A DNA stretch of 64,000 nt from Ornatilinea sp. (GTDB lineage: Bacteria > Chloroflexota > Anaerolineae > Anaerolineales > Anaerolineaceae), in the NCBI GenBank assembly GCA_018433975.1, contig JAHDQE010000080.1, positions 1-64,000 on the forward strand. Reading direction: 5' to 3'. Every line of letters starts with the position of its first letter. Position 1 is the first letter of the stretch. Both the position numbers and the translations under genes were made by a program. This document shows positions 23,675 through 32,127 of the stretch, piece after piece. A model generated the notes under the pieces. That model was not told the DNA's origin and searched no databases. It saw only the letters and a list, made by a program, of their open reading frames with translations.

Positions 23675-25210
23675 TCAATCCGGGCGAGATAAATCGTTTT
23701 TATCTTCGTACATATACCGATCCGCGGCTGAGATCAGCAAATCACTACTTTCTCCATCCTCCGGAAAAGTCGCCAGACCCATCGAGGCAGTCAGATGAAT
23801 CGCCTCACCATTTTTCAATCGGAAAACTTCGGAAGAAAACTGCCCTTTCAACTTTGACAGCACCTGCTTTGCAACCTCATCGCTCGTCTCAGGAAGGATC
23901 AAAGCGAATTCATCTCCCCCATACCGCGCTGAAAAGTCTGTATCCCGTGTAGAACGATCTAACAATTCCCCTACCTGCCTAAGGATCAAATCTCCGGCCG
24001 GGTGTCCGTACAGATCGTTGACGCGTTTAAACCCATCCAGATCCATCATCACCAAAGAAAACGGGTGATGATACCGGCTCGCCCGGCGGATCTCGTCTTC
24101 CAACCGCAGGTCAAAAGAGCGCCGATTGGGTAAACCCGTCAATGAATCGGTATGCGCCTGTAAACTGATGAACCGGTACAAACGGGCGTTCTCAATCGCC
24201 AAAGCTGCCTGATCTCCCAACAACCTCAGAAAACGGATCTCGGACTCGCTGAATACACGGGGCTGTTCCCAGGCAATTGAAATAACGCCAACAACTTCGT
24301 TGCCGATTTTCAAAGGCATCCCCATAATCGCTCCCTGCCAATCCATCCGATAGTTCTTATACAACGGGTGTTGTCTGGTATCGGGGATGATAATCGCCTT
24401 ACCTTCACGAGCAACGGTATAGGTAAGTCCATGAGGGCGCGGATCGGAAAACGGGACTCCTGTTTTGCCATCCGCCCAAATCGCGGCACCAAATTCAAGC
24501 TTGTCTTCGTCGTAAAGAAAAACATGGCTGTCCTGAGCATCACTCATAAATTTTATGATGCTTCGGAGAATGACATTCAAAATTTCTTCCAGTTGCAAGC
24601 TGCCGGTCAGGCCCAAACTGACCTGGTATATCGATTCCATTTCATTGGTATGTCTTTTAAGGCTTTGATAAAGCCGGGCGTTTTCAATGGCAACCGACGA
24701 TTGGCTTGCCAGTAAATACGCCAATACAATATCTTCCTCTTTAAACCTTTTGATCTGATTTAAATGCATCACACACATCAATCCATAGAGAATACCCTTG
24801 GATTGAACCGGCACAAGCAAAGCACTCTTTATATTTTTCTGTTTTAGAAAATCAATGATATCTTTCTGCAGCTCATGATCGTCAACGTGAATTTGAATGC
24901 TTTTTCCTTCTTTGATCACTGAATAAATCTGGGACCAGTTTGAAAGAGAAAAAGATCGCAATATTTTATCCTGATTCTCTAAGTCTCGCGACAGCTTGAT
25001 TTCCCATAATTCAAATTGATTCAGGTGATTATCCCACCCCGCCAGCACGCAAGCATCTGCCCGCATCAACTTTAATAATTGAGCGGTAGCGGTTTTAGAA
25101 ACTTCATCCACGTCCAGACAGGACGAGAGCTGCGTAACCGCCCGCGTTAATTCTGACAATTGCTGTTTCTTAAACTGAAATACTTGAGGGTCCATAAAGA
25201 ACTCTTTCAT
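23675..25210 (-). CDS. GAF-GAF-GGDEF diguanylate cyclase
   Basis: A 511-residue cytoplasmic protein. It has two GAF domains (about residues 30-190 and 200-345) and a C-terminal GGDEF domain (about 350-505) with an intact 'YGGDEF' active site near residue 428. The 'RDTD' just before it matches the RxxD inhibitory site, so product feedback is likely. It should make cyclic-di-GMP in response to signals bound by the GAF domains. ATG 25210 has a short AAGGA site. It is monocistronic as far as can be seen. Together with the HD-GYP protein at 1104-2330, the window carries both synthesis and hydrolysis of the second messenger. Confidence 0.92.
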   Translation of the reverse strand: MKEFFMDPQVFQFKKQQLSELTRAVTQLSSCLDVDEVSKTATAQLLKLMRADACVLAGWDNHLNQFELWEIKLSRDLENQDKILRSFSLSNWSQIYSVIKEGKSIQIHVDDHELQKDIIDFLKQKNIKSALLVPVQSKGILYGLMCVMHLNQIKRFKEEDIVLAYLLASQSSVAIENARLYQSLKRHTNEMESIYQVSLGLTGSLQLEEILNVILRSIIKFMSDAQDSHVFLYDEDKLEFGAAIWADGKTGVPFSDPRPHGLTYTVAREGKAIIIPDTRQHPLYKNYRMDWQGAIMGMPLKIGNEVVGVISIAWEQPRVFSESEIRFLRLLGDQAALAIENARLYRFISLQAHTDSLTGLPNRRSFDLRLEDEIRRASRYHHPFSLVMMDLDGFKRVNDLYGHPAGDLILRQVGELLDRSTRDTDFSARYGGDEFALILPETSDEVAKQVLSKLKGQFSSEVFRLKNGEAIHLTASMGLATFPEDGESSDLLISAADRYMYEDKNDLSRPD

Positions 25211-25411
25211 GTCCTTACTTAATTATATAGTTGTCTTTTATTTTTAAGGGGTATTACCACACAATATAATCACGCCGTTACCAAAAAAATAGATTGATCC
25301 TTTTATCTGCACCTGTTTACAACGGTTCCTTGCAAACAGACATATGTTTTTCCTCCCTGTCAACATCTGCGACAAATGGGCTAGACCCCTCTTCAAGCGT
25401 TTATAAGTATA

Positions 25412-26908
25412 TTAAATTGCTAATCGATGAGGAAGCAAATTTTTCAACTGATCCCGGATCATTTTACCCAGACCTAAAAAGCGTCCCAGAGTGTCTTCAA
25501 CGATTAAAATCATCCCGGCCGAATATTGATCACCTGATTCAATGAGGATATCCTCTCCCCGCAGCCAACTCTCCACAAGGTCATCCGAAAGCCCAAAACG
25601 TCCTGTTTGAAAGAGAGGATAAAATCGGGATACCCATTCATGTGAAAGCTCGTACCCATTAACGCCGGTCTCTCCTAAAAGCAAACCCACTGCCTGAAAT
25701 GGGAGCAGGTTAAAATGGGTAAGGAATGCTTCCGGGATCGCATAGATTTTTTCCATACGGCGCCATAGCGTCAAACTATTTTCCTCTAAAACTTTATTCA
25801 AATCAAATTGATAATGTTCTACCAGAAAGTCTGATAGATTGACGGTCTCTTCTTGTGAAAGGCAAAACAGACTGATCTTCTCAAAAGGCCGGCTGGGAGG
25901 TTCTTCAAAACTGCCGCCAACGCTTTCCAGTTTGGTAATCAGTGCGCAGAAGAAGCCCGATGTCCCATAGCGGTGCGGCCATAATCGCGCAGCATTTTGG
26001 ACAGCAGGGTTAAACACAGCTCGCCCATCCGTCTGCAAAGCAGGAGCAGGAAGCGGAAGTCGGGCACTCAGGTCCGCAATTTCCACTTTTCCCGGGAACT
26101 GGTTCAGCATGGCCTCCAACACCACCTCATCCTCTTCAGGGGATAAAGTACAGGTCGCATACACTACCTGCCCACCCGGCTTCACCGCCTGGATAGCACT
26201 CGCCAGTAGCCGCTGTTGGCGATGAGAAAGCTGTTTACGTTCCCGGGCAGTGATCGAACGCATCGGGTGAGATTCGGTACTTCTTAAGTTCTGCATACTA
26301 CAAGGCGCGTCGAGCAATATCCGATCAAACGTCTCCGGATACCACCTACCAAATTTTTCTCCTGGAAAACGGGTTACTGCCGTATGCGACCCGCCCCAGG
26401 TCTGGAGAACCAGACGCAGCGCCGTGATCCGATCGTGGCTGGAATCATTGGCAATGACCAGCCCGCGGTCCATAGTTTTCGCAATAAGATGGGTAGTCTT
26501 TCCACCCGGAGAAGCGGCCATATCCAGGATCAACGGAGCCGGCACGTCTTCAAAATCAAAAAGTTCTACGGGCAGCATAGAAGCCGCGTCCTGAATATAG
26601 TAATGTCCTTCGCGGTGTTCAATCGTCTGGCTGATAGGAACCCCGGCGCTTTTCACCCACCAACCCGTCGTGCAATAAGGAACCGGTTCAGTCTGCCAAC
26701 CATATCGTTCCGATAGTGAAGCAGCAGCCTCATCTGGGGTAACCTTCAATGGATTCATCCGAATCGCGGAATACAAAGGCTGTTCCAATGCTTCCTGAAG
26801 CGCGGCAAATTCTTCCTGGCTCAGAAGACTCTGAAAGCGGTTCAACGCTTCAGCTTGAATCTCGGAAGATGGTTTTTGAATTTTTTGCTTTTTGCGTCTA
26901 CGTGCCAT
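25412..26908 (-). CDS. rsmF: RsmF/RsmB-family rRNA (cytosine-5-)-methyltransferase
   Basis: A 498-residue SAM-dependent methyltransferase of the NOL1/NOP2/Sun family. It has the SAM-binding 'DMAASPGGKTTHL', the 'DAPCS' motif that holds the release Cys and the 'YATCTLSPEEDE' motif with the nucleophile Cys. A C-terminal extension of about 200 residues fits RsmF (E. coli m5C1407 of 16S rRNA) better than RsmB, which has an N-terminal NusB-like domain. ATG 26908 is preferred over an upstream in-frame TTG (26920). It overlaps the end of the preceding methyltransferase by 11 bases and is the last gene of the tgt-led operon. Confidence 0.87.
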   Translation of the reverse strand: MARRRKKQKIQKPSSEIQAEALNRFQSLLSQEEFAALQEALEQPLYSAIRMNPLKVTPDEAAASLSERYGWQTEPVPYCTTGWWVKSAGVPISQTIEHREGHYYIQDAASMLPVELFDFEDVPAPLILDMAASPGGKTTHLIAKTMDRGLVIANDSSHDRITALRLVLQTWGGSHTAVTRFPGEKFGRWYPETFDRILLDAPCSMQNLRSTESHPMRSITARERKQLSHRQQRLLASAIQAVKPGGQVVYATCTLSPEEDEVVLEAMLNQFPGKVEIADLSARLPLPAPALQTDGRAVFNPAVQNAARLWPHRYGTSGFFCALITKLESVGGSFEEPPSRPFEKISLFCLSQEETVNLSDFLVEHYQFDLNKVLEENSLTLWRRMEKIYAIPEAFLTHFNLLPFQAVGLLLGETGVNGYELSHEWVSRFYPLFQTGRFGLSDDLVESWLRGEDILIESGDQYSAGMILIVEDTLGRFLGLGKMIRDQLKNLLPHRLAI

Positions 26909-27704
26909 AGCTTTTATCAATACAGAAAACTAATTCTTTGTCAAAGATCAGTTCTGTCACTTCCCAGGGTGCGTCTCCAATTGTACCGTACACCAACCTC
27001 CGCTGGCGATCAAGCAAATTCCGGCGGCCATCCAGGCTGGTCGTCGGGAGAGAGACCAGCAGGTACCGCACCCGCAGCGCTTTCCAGAATTCCACATTAC
27101 AACCATGCTGCCGGTGTTCAAAACGGTGTGCTTCTTTAAAAAAGAAGGCAACCGGGGCTTCAATCTCGGGTGGAAACAAAAGAATATCCCGCACCTCAGC
27201 ACAGGGGTCCAGGCCCATTAATTCAAAAAAACAGTTGACTAATTTGATTCGGGGCTGATGAATATCATAAGCATGATACTTCACATCTGCCGGTAATCCC
27301 ATCCACGGAAAAGAGAAAGGGTTCAACCCGCAGGCCAAATCAAGGATAATATCCGGCTTTCCGGTAAAGTCAAAAATCCGGTGGTAAAACTCTTCCAGAA
27401 TAGGCAATCTCTCATGTGTGGAAGCATGCTGCGACAGAATTGCCTCACAAACCCGTTTAACCTGCTCTGGTCCTTCTCGAATGGCCTCTTCCAGATCGCG
27501 GGCAGCCTGTTCATAATCCGGATCTCCCAGATAAGGTGCAATGATATTGTGGAGTTTTTGGCGAACGGCTTTGACAGCCTCTTTTTGCGTTCTGCCTTTC
27601 TCCAATTCAACATCAAACAGATTGTGCAAGGTCTCTTCAGGAATGCCCATATCACGGTACTTCCGCGAGGAAAGAATTTCAGAAATCGGGTTGCTCTTCT
27701 TCAT
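26898..27704 (-). CDS. Diverged ArmA/Rmt-like 16S rRNA methyltransferase paralogue
   Basis: A 268-residue protein of the FmrO/Arm/Rmt family (16S rRNA G1405 N7-methyltransferase). It keeps 'HASTHERL' (93-100) and the SAM motif 'DLACGLNPF' (122-130), and its N-terminal helical domain has the normal length. The downstream RNA/catalytic motifs have changed. The family's K-T-x-P-C-L-E motif is replaced around 190-196 by 'KEAHRFE', and the 'SLGGR.KGM' loop is replaced by 'SLDGRRNLL'. It lies 29 bases after the intact paralogue and overlaps rsmF. It may methylate another nucleotide, or act as a non-catalytic partner. Not a pseudogene: the frame is open and tightly packed in the operon. Confidence 0.8.
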   Translation of the reverse strand: MKKSNPISEILSSRKYRDMGIPEETLHNLFDVELEKGRTQKEAVKAVRQKLHNIIAPYLGDPDYEQAARDLEEAIREGPEQVKRVCEAILSQHASTHERLPILEEFYHRIFDFTGKPDIILDLACGLNPFSFPWMGLPADVKYHAYDIHQPRIKLVNCFFELMGLDPCAEVRDILLFPPEIEAPVAFFFKEAHRFEHRQHGCNVEFWKALRVRYLLVSLPTTSLDGRRNLLDRQRRLVYGTIGDAPWEVTELIFDKELVFCIDKSYGT

Positions 27705-27733
27705 CCCTGCAATTAAACCTTTCTTTCCCAGAA

Positions 27734-28546
27734 TTACCGGCTGACCAGAAAAGCGAGTTCGTTGGCAAACTCAAACCGCTGAATATTTTTCCAATTCTCA
27801 TTCGCCGCAATTTCTTCAAAATGGTTACCGTAATTCTTTACCATACCCTTTGAACGTCCCCCCAAACTGCGCGCCGGGAAGGAAACCAGCAAATGCTCGG
27901 CCTGGAGATCTCTCAACAACCTCTGAGCAATATTTTTATCCACCTGTTCCAGGCAGGGCAGGGTCTTTAACACAAATGCTACCTGTACCGGGTGAGATGG
28001 CGTTTCCTCAATCAGGTCACACACTTCAGCTTGTCCCGCAACCTCTGCGGCTTTAAAAAAGCGGTTCAGAAAGTCAACCATATCCCCATAAATATCACAG
28101 GCTATATAAGAAAAATCGGATGCCACAGGCATCCAGGGCAGTGCCAGAGGGTTAAGCCCGCAGGCCACATCCAGAATGGAGTGAACGGGAGTAATACTCT
28201 TCAGTGTTTCTTTGAAAAAGGTTTCCAAAATAAGAAGCCGCTCGTGTGTGGAAGCATGATACTGCATGGCTTCGCGGCAAAACTGCGGCATAGCAGGATT
28301 CCGAAGACCGCCATCCAGCCGGTCGAGCCAGACTTCCCATTCCGCATAGGCCATTCCCTTTTCTTGATAAGCTCCACCAACCTGATGCAGTTTACTGCGG
28401 GAGGCTTTTACGACTTCGCGGAAGCCTCGCCTTTTCTGGGCTTCCTGTGCGCAGATCCGCCGGATAAATTGGGGATCAATATTGCGGTATCGCGCGCCTT
28501 CCATTACGGCTGCAACAATCCGGTCCAGATCCTCAGTGCCGGTCAT
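27734..28546 (-). CDS. 16S rRNA (guanine1405-N7)-methyltransferase, ArmA/Rmt/FmrO family
   Basis: A 270-residue protein with every family hallmark I can check by eye. These are 'HASTHERL' (97-104), 'DVACGLNPLALPWM' (126-139), 'LKTLPCLEQ' (193-201) and 'SFPARSLGGRSKGM' (222-235), ending in 'ELAFLVSR'. The family methylates N7 of G1405 in helix 44 of 16S rRNA. In aminoglycoside producers and resistant pathogens this gives high-level resistance to 4,6-disubstituted deoxystreptamines. Here it sits between tgt (4-base overlap) and a diverged paralogue, in what looks like a housekeeping RNA-modification operon, with no transposon nearby. It is therefore probably intrinsic rather than recently acquired. 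Confidence 0.87.
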   Translation of the reverse strand: MTGTEDLDRIVAAVMEGARYRNIDPQFIRRICAQEAQKRRGFREVVKASRSKLHQVGGAYQEKGMAYAEWEVWLDRLDGGLRNPAMPQFCREAMQYHASTHERLLILETFFKETLKSITPVHSILDVACGLNPLALPWMPVASDFSYIACDIYGDMVDFLNRFFKAAEVAGQAEVCDLIEETPSHPVQVAFVLKTLPCLEQVDKNIAQRLLRDLQAEHLLVSFPARSLGGRSKGMVKNYGNHFEEIAANENWKNIQRFEFANELAFLVSR

Positions 28547-29661
28547 CCCAACCTCAAGCGAATTCGATCTGTGAGTTGGGTCATAAAGCGCAGATTGTGC
28601 ATGGTCGAAAGCCGCATATACAGGCTGTCATTCATCTTGAACAGGTGACGCAGATATCCCAGGGAATAAGCACGGCAGCACAAACAATCGCAGCCCGGAG
28701 AGATTGGGCCGTTGTCTTTGATATTTTGTTCGTCGTTAATATACACGTAACGCAGCCAATTTCCGCCCAGTCCTGTCCCCGGGTCCGAAGCTGGATTCTT
28801 AAAGGCATACAACCGGCCGTGCCTGGCATCGCGGGTCGGCATGGCACAGTCGAAGATTCCATACCCCATTTCAAAACATGCCAGCACATTTTTAGGATGC
28901 CCAATTCCCAGGGCATGCATCGGATATTCTTCCGGGATTAACTGCCGGGTGTAAGCCAGAATATCCACCAGCAAGTTTCCCTCCCCATCCAGAGGCCATC
29001 CACCATATCCGTATCCATCAAACTCAATCTCCAGCAGTGCCTCGGCGCATTGTTTGCGAAGTTCAAAATCGCCGCCCCCCTGTACCACGCCGAACAATTT
29101 TGGCCTCTGATCTTCGGAGATTTTTTTCTGAGAGACCAGTTTTTCAAATTCCGCTTTACTGCGTTTTGCCCAGGCAATGGTACGGTCCACCGAAATTTTT
29201 TGCTGATCGTCCACTGCGTCCACATGAGTGCAGTCATCCAGACACACCACAATATCCGCTCCATAGGCAACCTGAAGCTGTACACTTTTTTCCGGCGTAA
29301 GTTGAAATTTACGTTTGGAGCCTTCGGGTTGAAAATTCAGCCCTTTCTCCGTCAGGTTTCCATTTTTAGGGTTTTGACGGATCAAGGAATAAGCCTGAAA
29401 ACCGCCCGAATCCGTCACGATTGGCCCATTCCAGCCGCTCATCGCGTGCAGGCCGCCCAGCGCCTGGATTGTAGAAGAGCCCGGTTTCTGCATCAGGTGA
29501 AACGTGTTCATCACCAGCGCAGGGATCTTGCAATCCAACAAGTCGGACGCATCCACTGCTCTGACAACGCCATAAGTGGCATCCGGCAGAAAAACCGGAA
29601 ATTCCATGCAGCCGTGAGGCACACAATATTCCTGAATTCGTTTTTGATCTGGCTTGTTCAT
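28543..29661 (-). CDS. tgt: tRNA-guanine transglycosylase family protein
   Basis: A 372-residue (beta-alpha)8 enzyme that swaps guanine 34 of certain tRNAs for a queuosine precursor. It has the general acid/base Asp84 in 'VTDSGGFQ', 'LDDCT' (141-145), the nucleophile Asp271 in 'FDCAMPTR' and a C-terminal zinc site with Cys-x-Cys-x2-Cys in 'CDCLCC' plus a His in 'YLRHL'. The base-recognition loop normally reads close to GGLAVGE; here it is 'YGGWPLDGEG' (219-228), so base specificity may differ. No queuosine synthesis genes are in the window, so salvage is possible. It leads the operon with the rRNA methyltransferases. Confidence 0.88.
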   Translation of the reverse strand: MNKPDQKRIQEYCVPHGCMEFPVFLPDATYGVVRAVDASDLLDCKIPALVMNTFHLMQKPGSSTIQALGGLHAMSGWNGPIVTDSGGFQAYSLIRQNPKNGNLTEKGLNFQPEGSKRKFQLTPEKSVQLQVAYGADIVVCLDDCTHVDAVDDQQKISVDRTIAWAKRSKAEFEKLVSQKKISEDQRPKLFGVVQGGGDFELRKQCAEALLEIEFDGYGYGGWPLDGEGNLLVDILAYTRQLIPEEYPMHALGIGHPKNVLACFEMGYGIFDCAMPTRDARHGRLYAFKNPASDPGTGLGGNWLRYVYINDEQNIKDNGPISPGCDCLCCRAYSLGYLRHLFKMNDSLYMRLSTMHNLRFMTQLTDRIRLRLG

Positions 29662-29670
29662 TATGGCCTC

Positions 29671-29699
29671 ATTATGCCGTATTCCGGTAAGTTCCGCAA
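29671..29699 (-). promoter_or_regulatory. Possible promoter of the tgt operon
   Basis: On the minus strand, TTGCGG (complement of 29694-29699) and CATAAT (complement of 29671-29676) are separated by 17 bases. The -35 box is poor. A start near 29664 would leave only a few bases before the tgt ATG. Confidence 0.4.
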
Positions 29700-29708
29700 G
29701 CCGCGCTT

Positions 29709-29782
29709 TAAAAACGCAAACATCTCAACCCGGATTCCGGCTGTCCTGAAAAGCATGGGAAACTGTTCCGGTTTGAGATGTT
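29709..29782 (-). terminator. Large inverted repeat, probable terminator after the M55 gene
   Basis: 29719-29733 and 29768-29782 are complementary over 15 bp with one mismatch and enclose a 34-base loop. On the minus strand the hairpin is followed within a few bases by a T-rich stretch (complement of 29709-29714). It separates the peptidase gene from the tgt operon. Confidence 0.6.
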
Positions 29783-29797
29783 GCGAAACGTTAAAAC

Positions 29798-30622
29798 TTA
29801 TCGATCGCCCAGATTTACCAGAGACCGGAATGCTTTAAATGCGGTCAACATATCCTCAAACTGGACCTCAACTTTTCTACCGCGCAGCCTCTTTGCACCG
29901 GGGAACAATGCCGCGCCATCTGCTTGAGCAGAGGTATTAAACTCAATAGCAACTTTCACCGGCACTTCAACTTTTATAGGCGCGGGGCCTTTACCTGCCA
30001 AGAATTTCGTCACAGCGCTGGCAACTGTCTCGATAATCAGTTTTTGAGAAACCTGGGGCTGCAAGCATTCCGCCGAATAACGGCTGGTGGCCCGTTTGAC
30101 CACGGCGGTTTCGATCCCCGGGATCCATTCAGCAGCCTGTGCACAGACCGTTTGATCGCCGGAAATCATCAGGACCGGAGCACCAAAATGCCCGCATAAA
30201 GAAGAATTTAACTCGGTCTCGCCCATGATCCGGTCATTGAGCCACAAGTTTGCAACCCGTACGCTCGACCAGGTATGATCCAGGTTTGCAGCCTCCGACC
30301 CCACCCGGGCATGATATCCTATGAATATTACCGCGTCTACGCCCGTCTCGATACCCTGCGTCATTGCCAGCGGGGCAGCGTTTCCGGAATGTAATCTGGC
30401 CCTGGGGTCCAGCTCTTCAATTAAAACATTGCATCCGTCCCAATGTCCGTCGGCAACGATGATCTCTTCTGCTCCGGCCTGTGCCGCACCGGCAACAGCC
30501 GCATTAACATCTGCCGTCATAATGTGGCGGAAACGTTCGTATTCCGCATGTCCGGGTGTAACCTGACTCCAATTGACAACGCCTGATATACCTTCCATGT
30601 CAACCGCGATTAACAATTTCAT
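29798..30622 (-). CDS. M55-family (DppA-like) D-aminopeptidase
   Basis: A 274-residue zinc peptidase. It has the N-terminal 'VDMEGISGVV' with the metal-binding Asp and Glu (residues 8 and 10), 'VADGHWDG' with the Asp and His near residue 60, and 'GYHAR' with a His near 105. 'MGETELN' is also present. These match DppA, which releases D-amino acids from peptides and forms a decameric ring. There is no signal peptide, so it is cytoplasmic. It may recycle D-Ala peptides from cell wall turnover. Not obviously in an operon; a hairpin follows it. Confidence 0.9.
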   Translation of the reverse strand: MKLLIAVDMEGISGVVNWSQVTPGHAEYERFRHIMTADVNAAVAGAAQAGAEEIIVADGHWDGCNVLIEELDPRARLHSGNAAPLAMTQGIETGVDAVIFIGYHARVGSEAANLDHTWSSVRVANLWLNDRIMGETELNSSLCGHFGAPVLMISGDQTVCAQAAEWIPGIETAVVKRATSRYSAECLQPQVSQKLIIETVASAVTKFLAGKGPAPIKVEVPVKVAIEFNTSAQADGAALFPGAKRLRGRKVEVQFEDMLTAFKAFRSLVNLGDR

Positions 30623-30713
30623 TCTTGATTCTCCTGATGTTGGTGTTTAAAGCTCAAGATGGGGATAGTATACTATTATTCTTTTACTCTCTGTCGGGAT
30701 AAAATGCCAAACT

Positions 30714-32054
30714 TTATTCAGGGGGTTGGTCCAGGATCTCCGGTTGGTAGAACTGGATTGCCCAAATCCCACTGCCTTCTTCTACTTTCGTCCTCAGATC
30801 CAAATAATTTTCCGAGTCGACCGTTTCGTGATAGGGAGTATAACGCGGAACAATGACAACCCATGTTTGCCCATTCTTCAATGGAAATGACTCCCCTTCT
30901 GCATCCATAAATCGCACCGGCCTCAATTTTCCAGTCTTCTTTTCATATTCCTGATTACCTGTCGTCCAGTAAATCTCATACATTCTTCCATCACGAAATG
31001 CCAATGCAGGCAGGCGAGAAATATACTGTAAATCAATATCGAAAAACGTATCTGTGTAAAAATGATAATCAGCGAACAAAATGACCACATTTTCAAAAAC
31101 AAGCGGTTCATTCGTCAAAGAGTCCGTGATCCGGTCAAATTGAGAAACCTGATCGGCTTCCTGAAAGCGCAGGAAACCCTGCGCATCCGGGTCATATCGC
31201 CAGAAGATCTGGTCGGTATAATGGTAAGCAATCCAGATTGACTCGGCCGGGTTTCCTCCTTCCGGTGGGAGAGGGTCAAAAAGCAGCCCTGTCAGGCCGG
31301 GTTCACCCAACCGGGCTTCGCTCTCAGCCGCAATTTCTTTAAGCTCCGCAACGGGCAACCGGGCACTGATCAAATTGGTATCATCCTGCCCATACACAAC
31401 CGTATACTCATCCAGATAAGGATAAACCCATTGGGATGCGGACGCGAACACCAGGCTTCCCCGATAAAGCTGCCGAAGGCTCTCATAAGGGATCCTTCCG
31501 GAGCGGATTGGGCCGATTTCATCCTCTGTGCTGACGTTCGGATAATCCCCATAAAAGACCGTTAGAAAGCGGGACACCCCAACCCCAATGTAAATTTCAA
31601 ACACCAATGGACTGAAAGATAGCCCGGCCTGTGGACGAGCACTTTTAGGATAATTGCTGATGGAGACCAGCACCGGCGGAAGATGGAGATTCTCCGGATT
31701 TTTCACAGACAGACCGGTCAGCGGGTTGATGTCCGCCGGAAAAGAATCTGGCCCAACCCGCTCAGGTTGGGGAATGCTGACCGGCGTCATTGTTGATTCG
31801 GGAATCAATGTCGCAGATTTCGTCGGCGCAGTTGTAGGAATAGAAGAAGGCGTAGCCGATAAGGCTGTCCCGGTGCCGGCAACCATCATGGTCGAACTCG
31901 CAGTTTCCTCCACAGTTTTTAAATCAGAATCTTGCACTGTCGGAGTTGCCGGACTGCAACCCGCAAGGAGTTCAAAGCTAACAATGGACAACATTATCCA
32001 TACAGCCAGTTTTTTGAAATATCTGTATCTTAGCCTGAATTTCATAATTCTCAT
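30714..32054 (-). CDS. DUF3048 (YerB-like) lipoprotein, copy 2
   Basis: A 446-residue protein with a signal peptide ending in the lipobox 'LLAGC', then a Thr/Ser/Pro-rich linker (about residues 40-105). A DUF3048 domain follows, starting at 'INPLTGL' with 'RPQAGLSFSPLVFEIYI' and 'IGPIRSGRIPYESLRQLY'. The function of the family is unknown; B. subtilis YerB is a lipoprotein homologue. It is paralogous to the gene just upstream (32128-33516), but a terminator at 32061-32101 separates them. An alternative ATG at 32045 is possible. Confidence 0.85.
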   Translation of the reverse strand: MRIMKFRLRYRYFKKLAVWIMLSIVSFELLAGCSPATPTVQDSDLKTVEETASSTMMVAGTGTALSATPSSIPTTAPTKSATLIPESTMTPVSIPQPERVGPDSFPADINPLTGLSVKNPENLHLPPVLVSISNYPKSARPQAGLSFSPLVFEIYIGVGVSRFLTVFYGDYPNVSTEDEIGPIRSGRIPYESLRQLYRGSLVFASASQWVYPYLDEYTVVYGQDDTNLISARLPVAELKEIAAESEARLGEPGLTGLLFDPLPPEGGNPAESIWIAYHYTDQIFWRYDPDAQGFLRFQEADQVSQFDRITDSLTNEPLVFENVVILFADYHFYTDTFFDIDLQYISRLPALAFRDGRMYEIYWTTGNQEYEKKTGKLRPVRFMDAEGESFPLKNGQTWVVIVPRYTPYHETVDSENYLDLRTKVEEGSGIWAIQFYQPEILDQPPE

Positions 32055-32060
32055 TGTAAC

Positions 32061-32101
32061 CCAAAAGAAAAAGCGATTTCCGAAAATGTACTGGAAATCG
32101 C
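32061..32101 (-). terminator. Terminator after DUF3048 copy 1
   Basis: GCGATTTCC (32073-32081) and GGAAATCGC (32093-32101) form a perfect 9-bp stem. On the minus strand it is followed by a T-rich run (complement of 32061-32072). Confidence 0.8.
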
Positions 32102-32127
32102 CTCTTGTTGAAATTAAAGCTGATCTT

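Noticed and set aside
27734..28546. Recently acquired aminoglycoside-resistance cassette
   Set aside because: No insertion sequence, integrase or resistance partner genes flank it, and it is embedded in an RNA-modification operon.
27992..28648. 218-residue plus-strand ORF
   Set aside because: Antisense across the tgt/methyltransferase junction; no start signals and no recognisable domain.
29662..29797. preQ1 riboswitch upstream of tgt
   Set aside because: The stretch contains a large inverted repeat best read as a terminator; the short stem plus A-rich tail of preQ1-I aptamers is not visible.
29050..29838. 262-residue plus-strand ORF
   Set aside because: It lies entirely opposite tgt and the end of the M55 gene, has no ribosome site and a composition typical of antisense frames.
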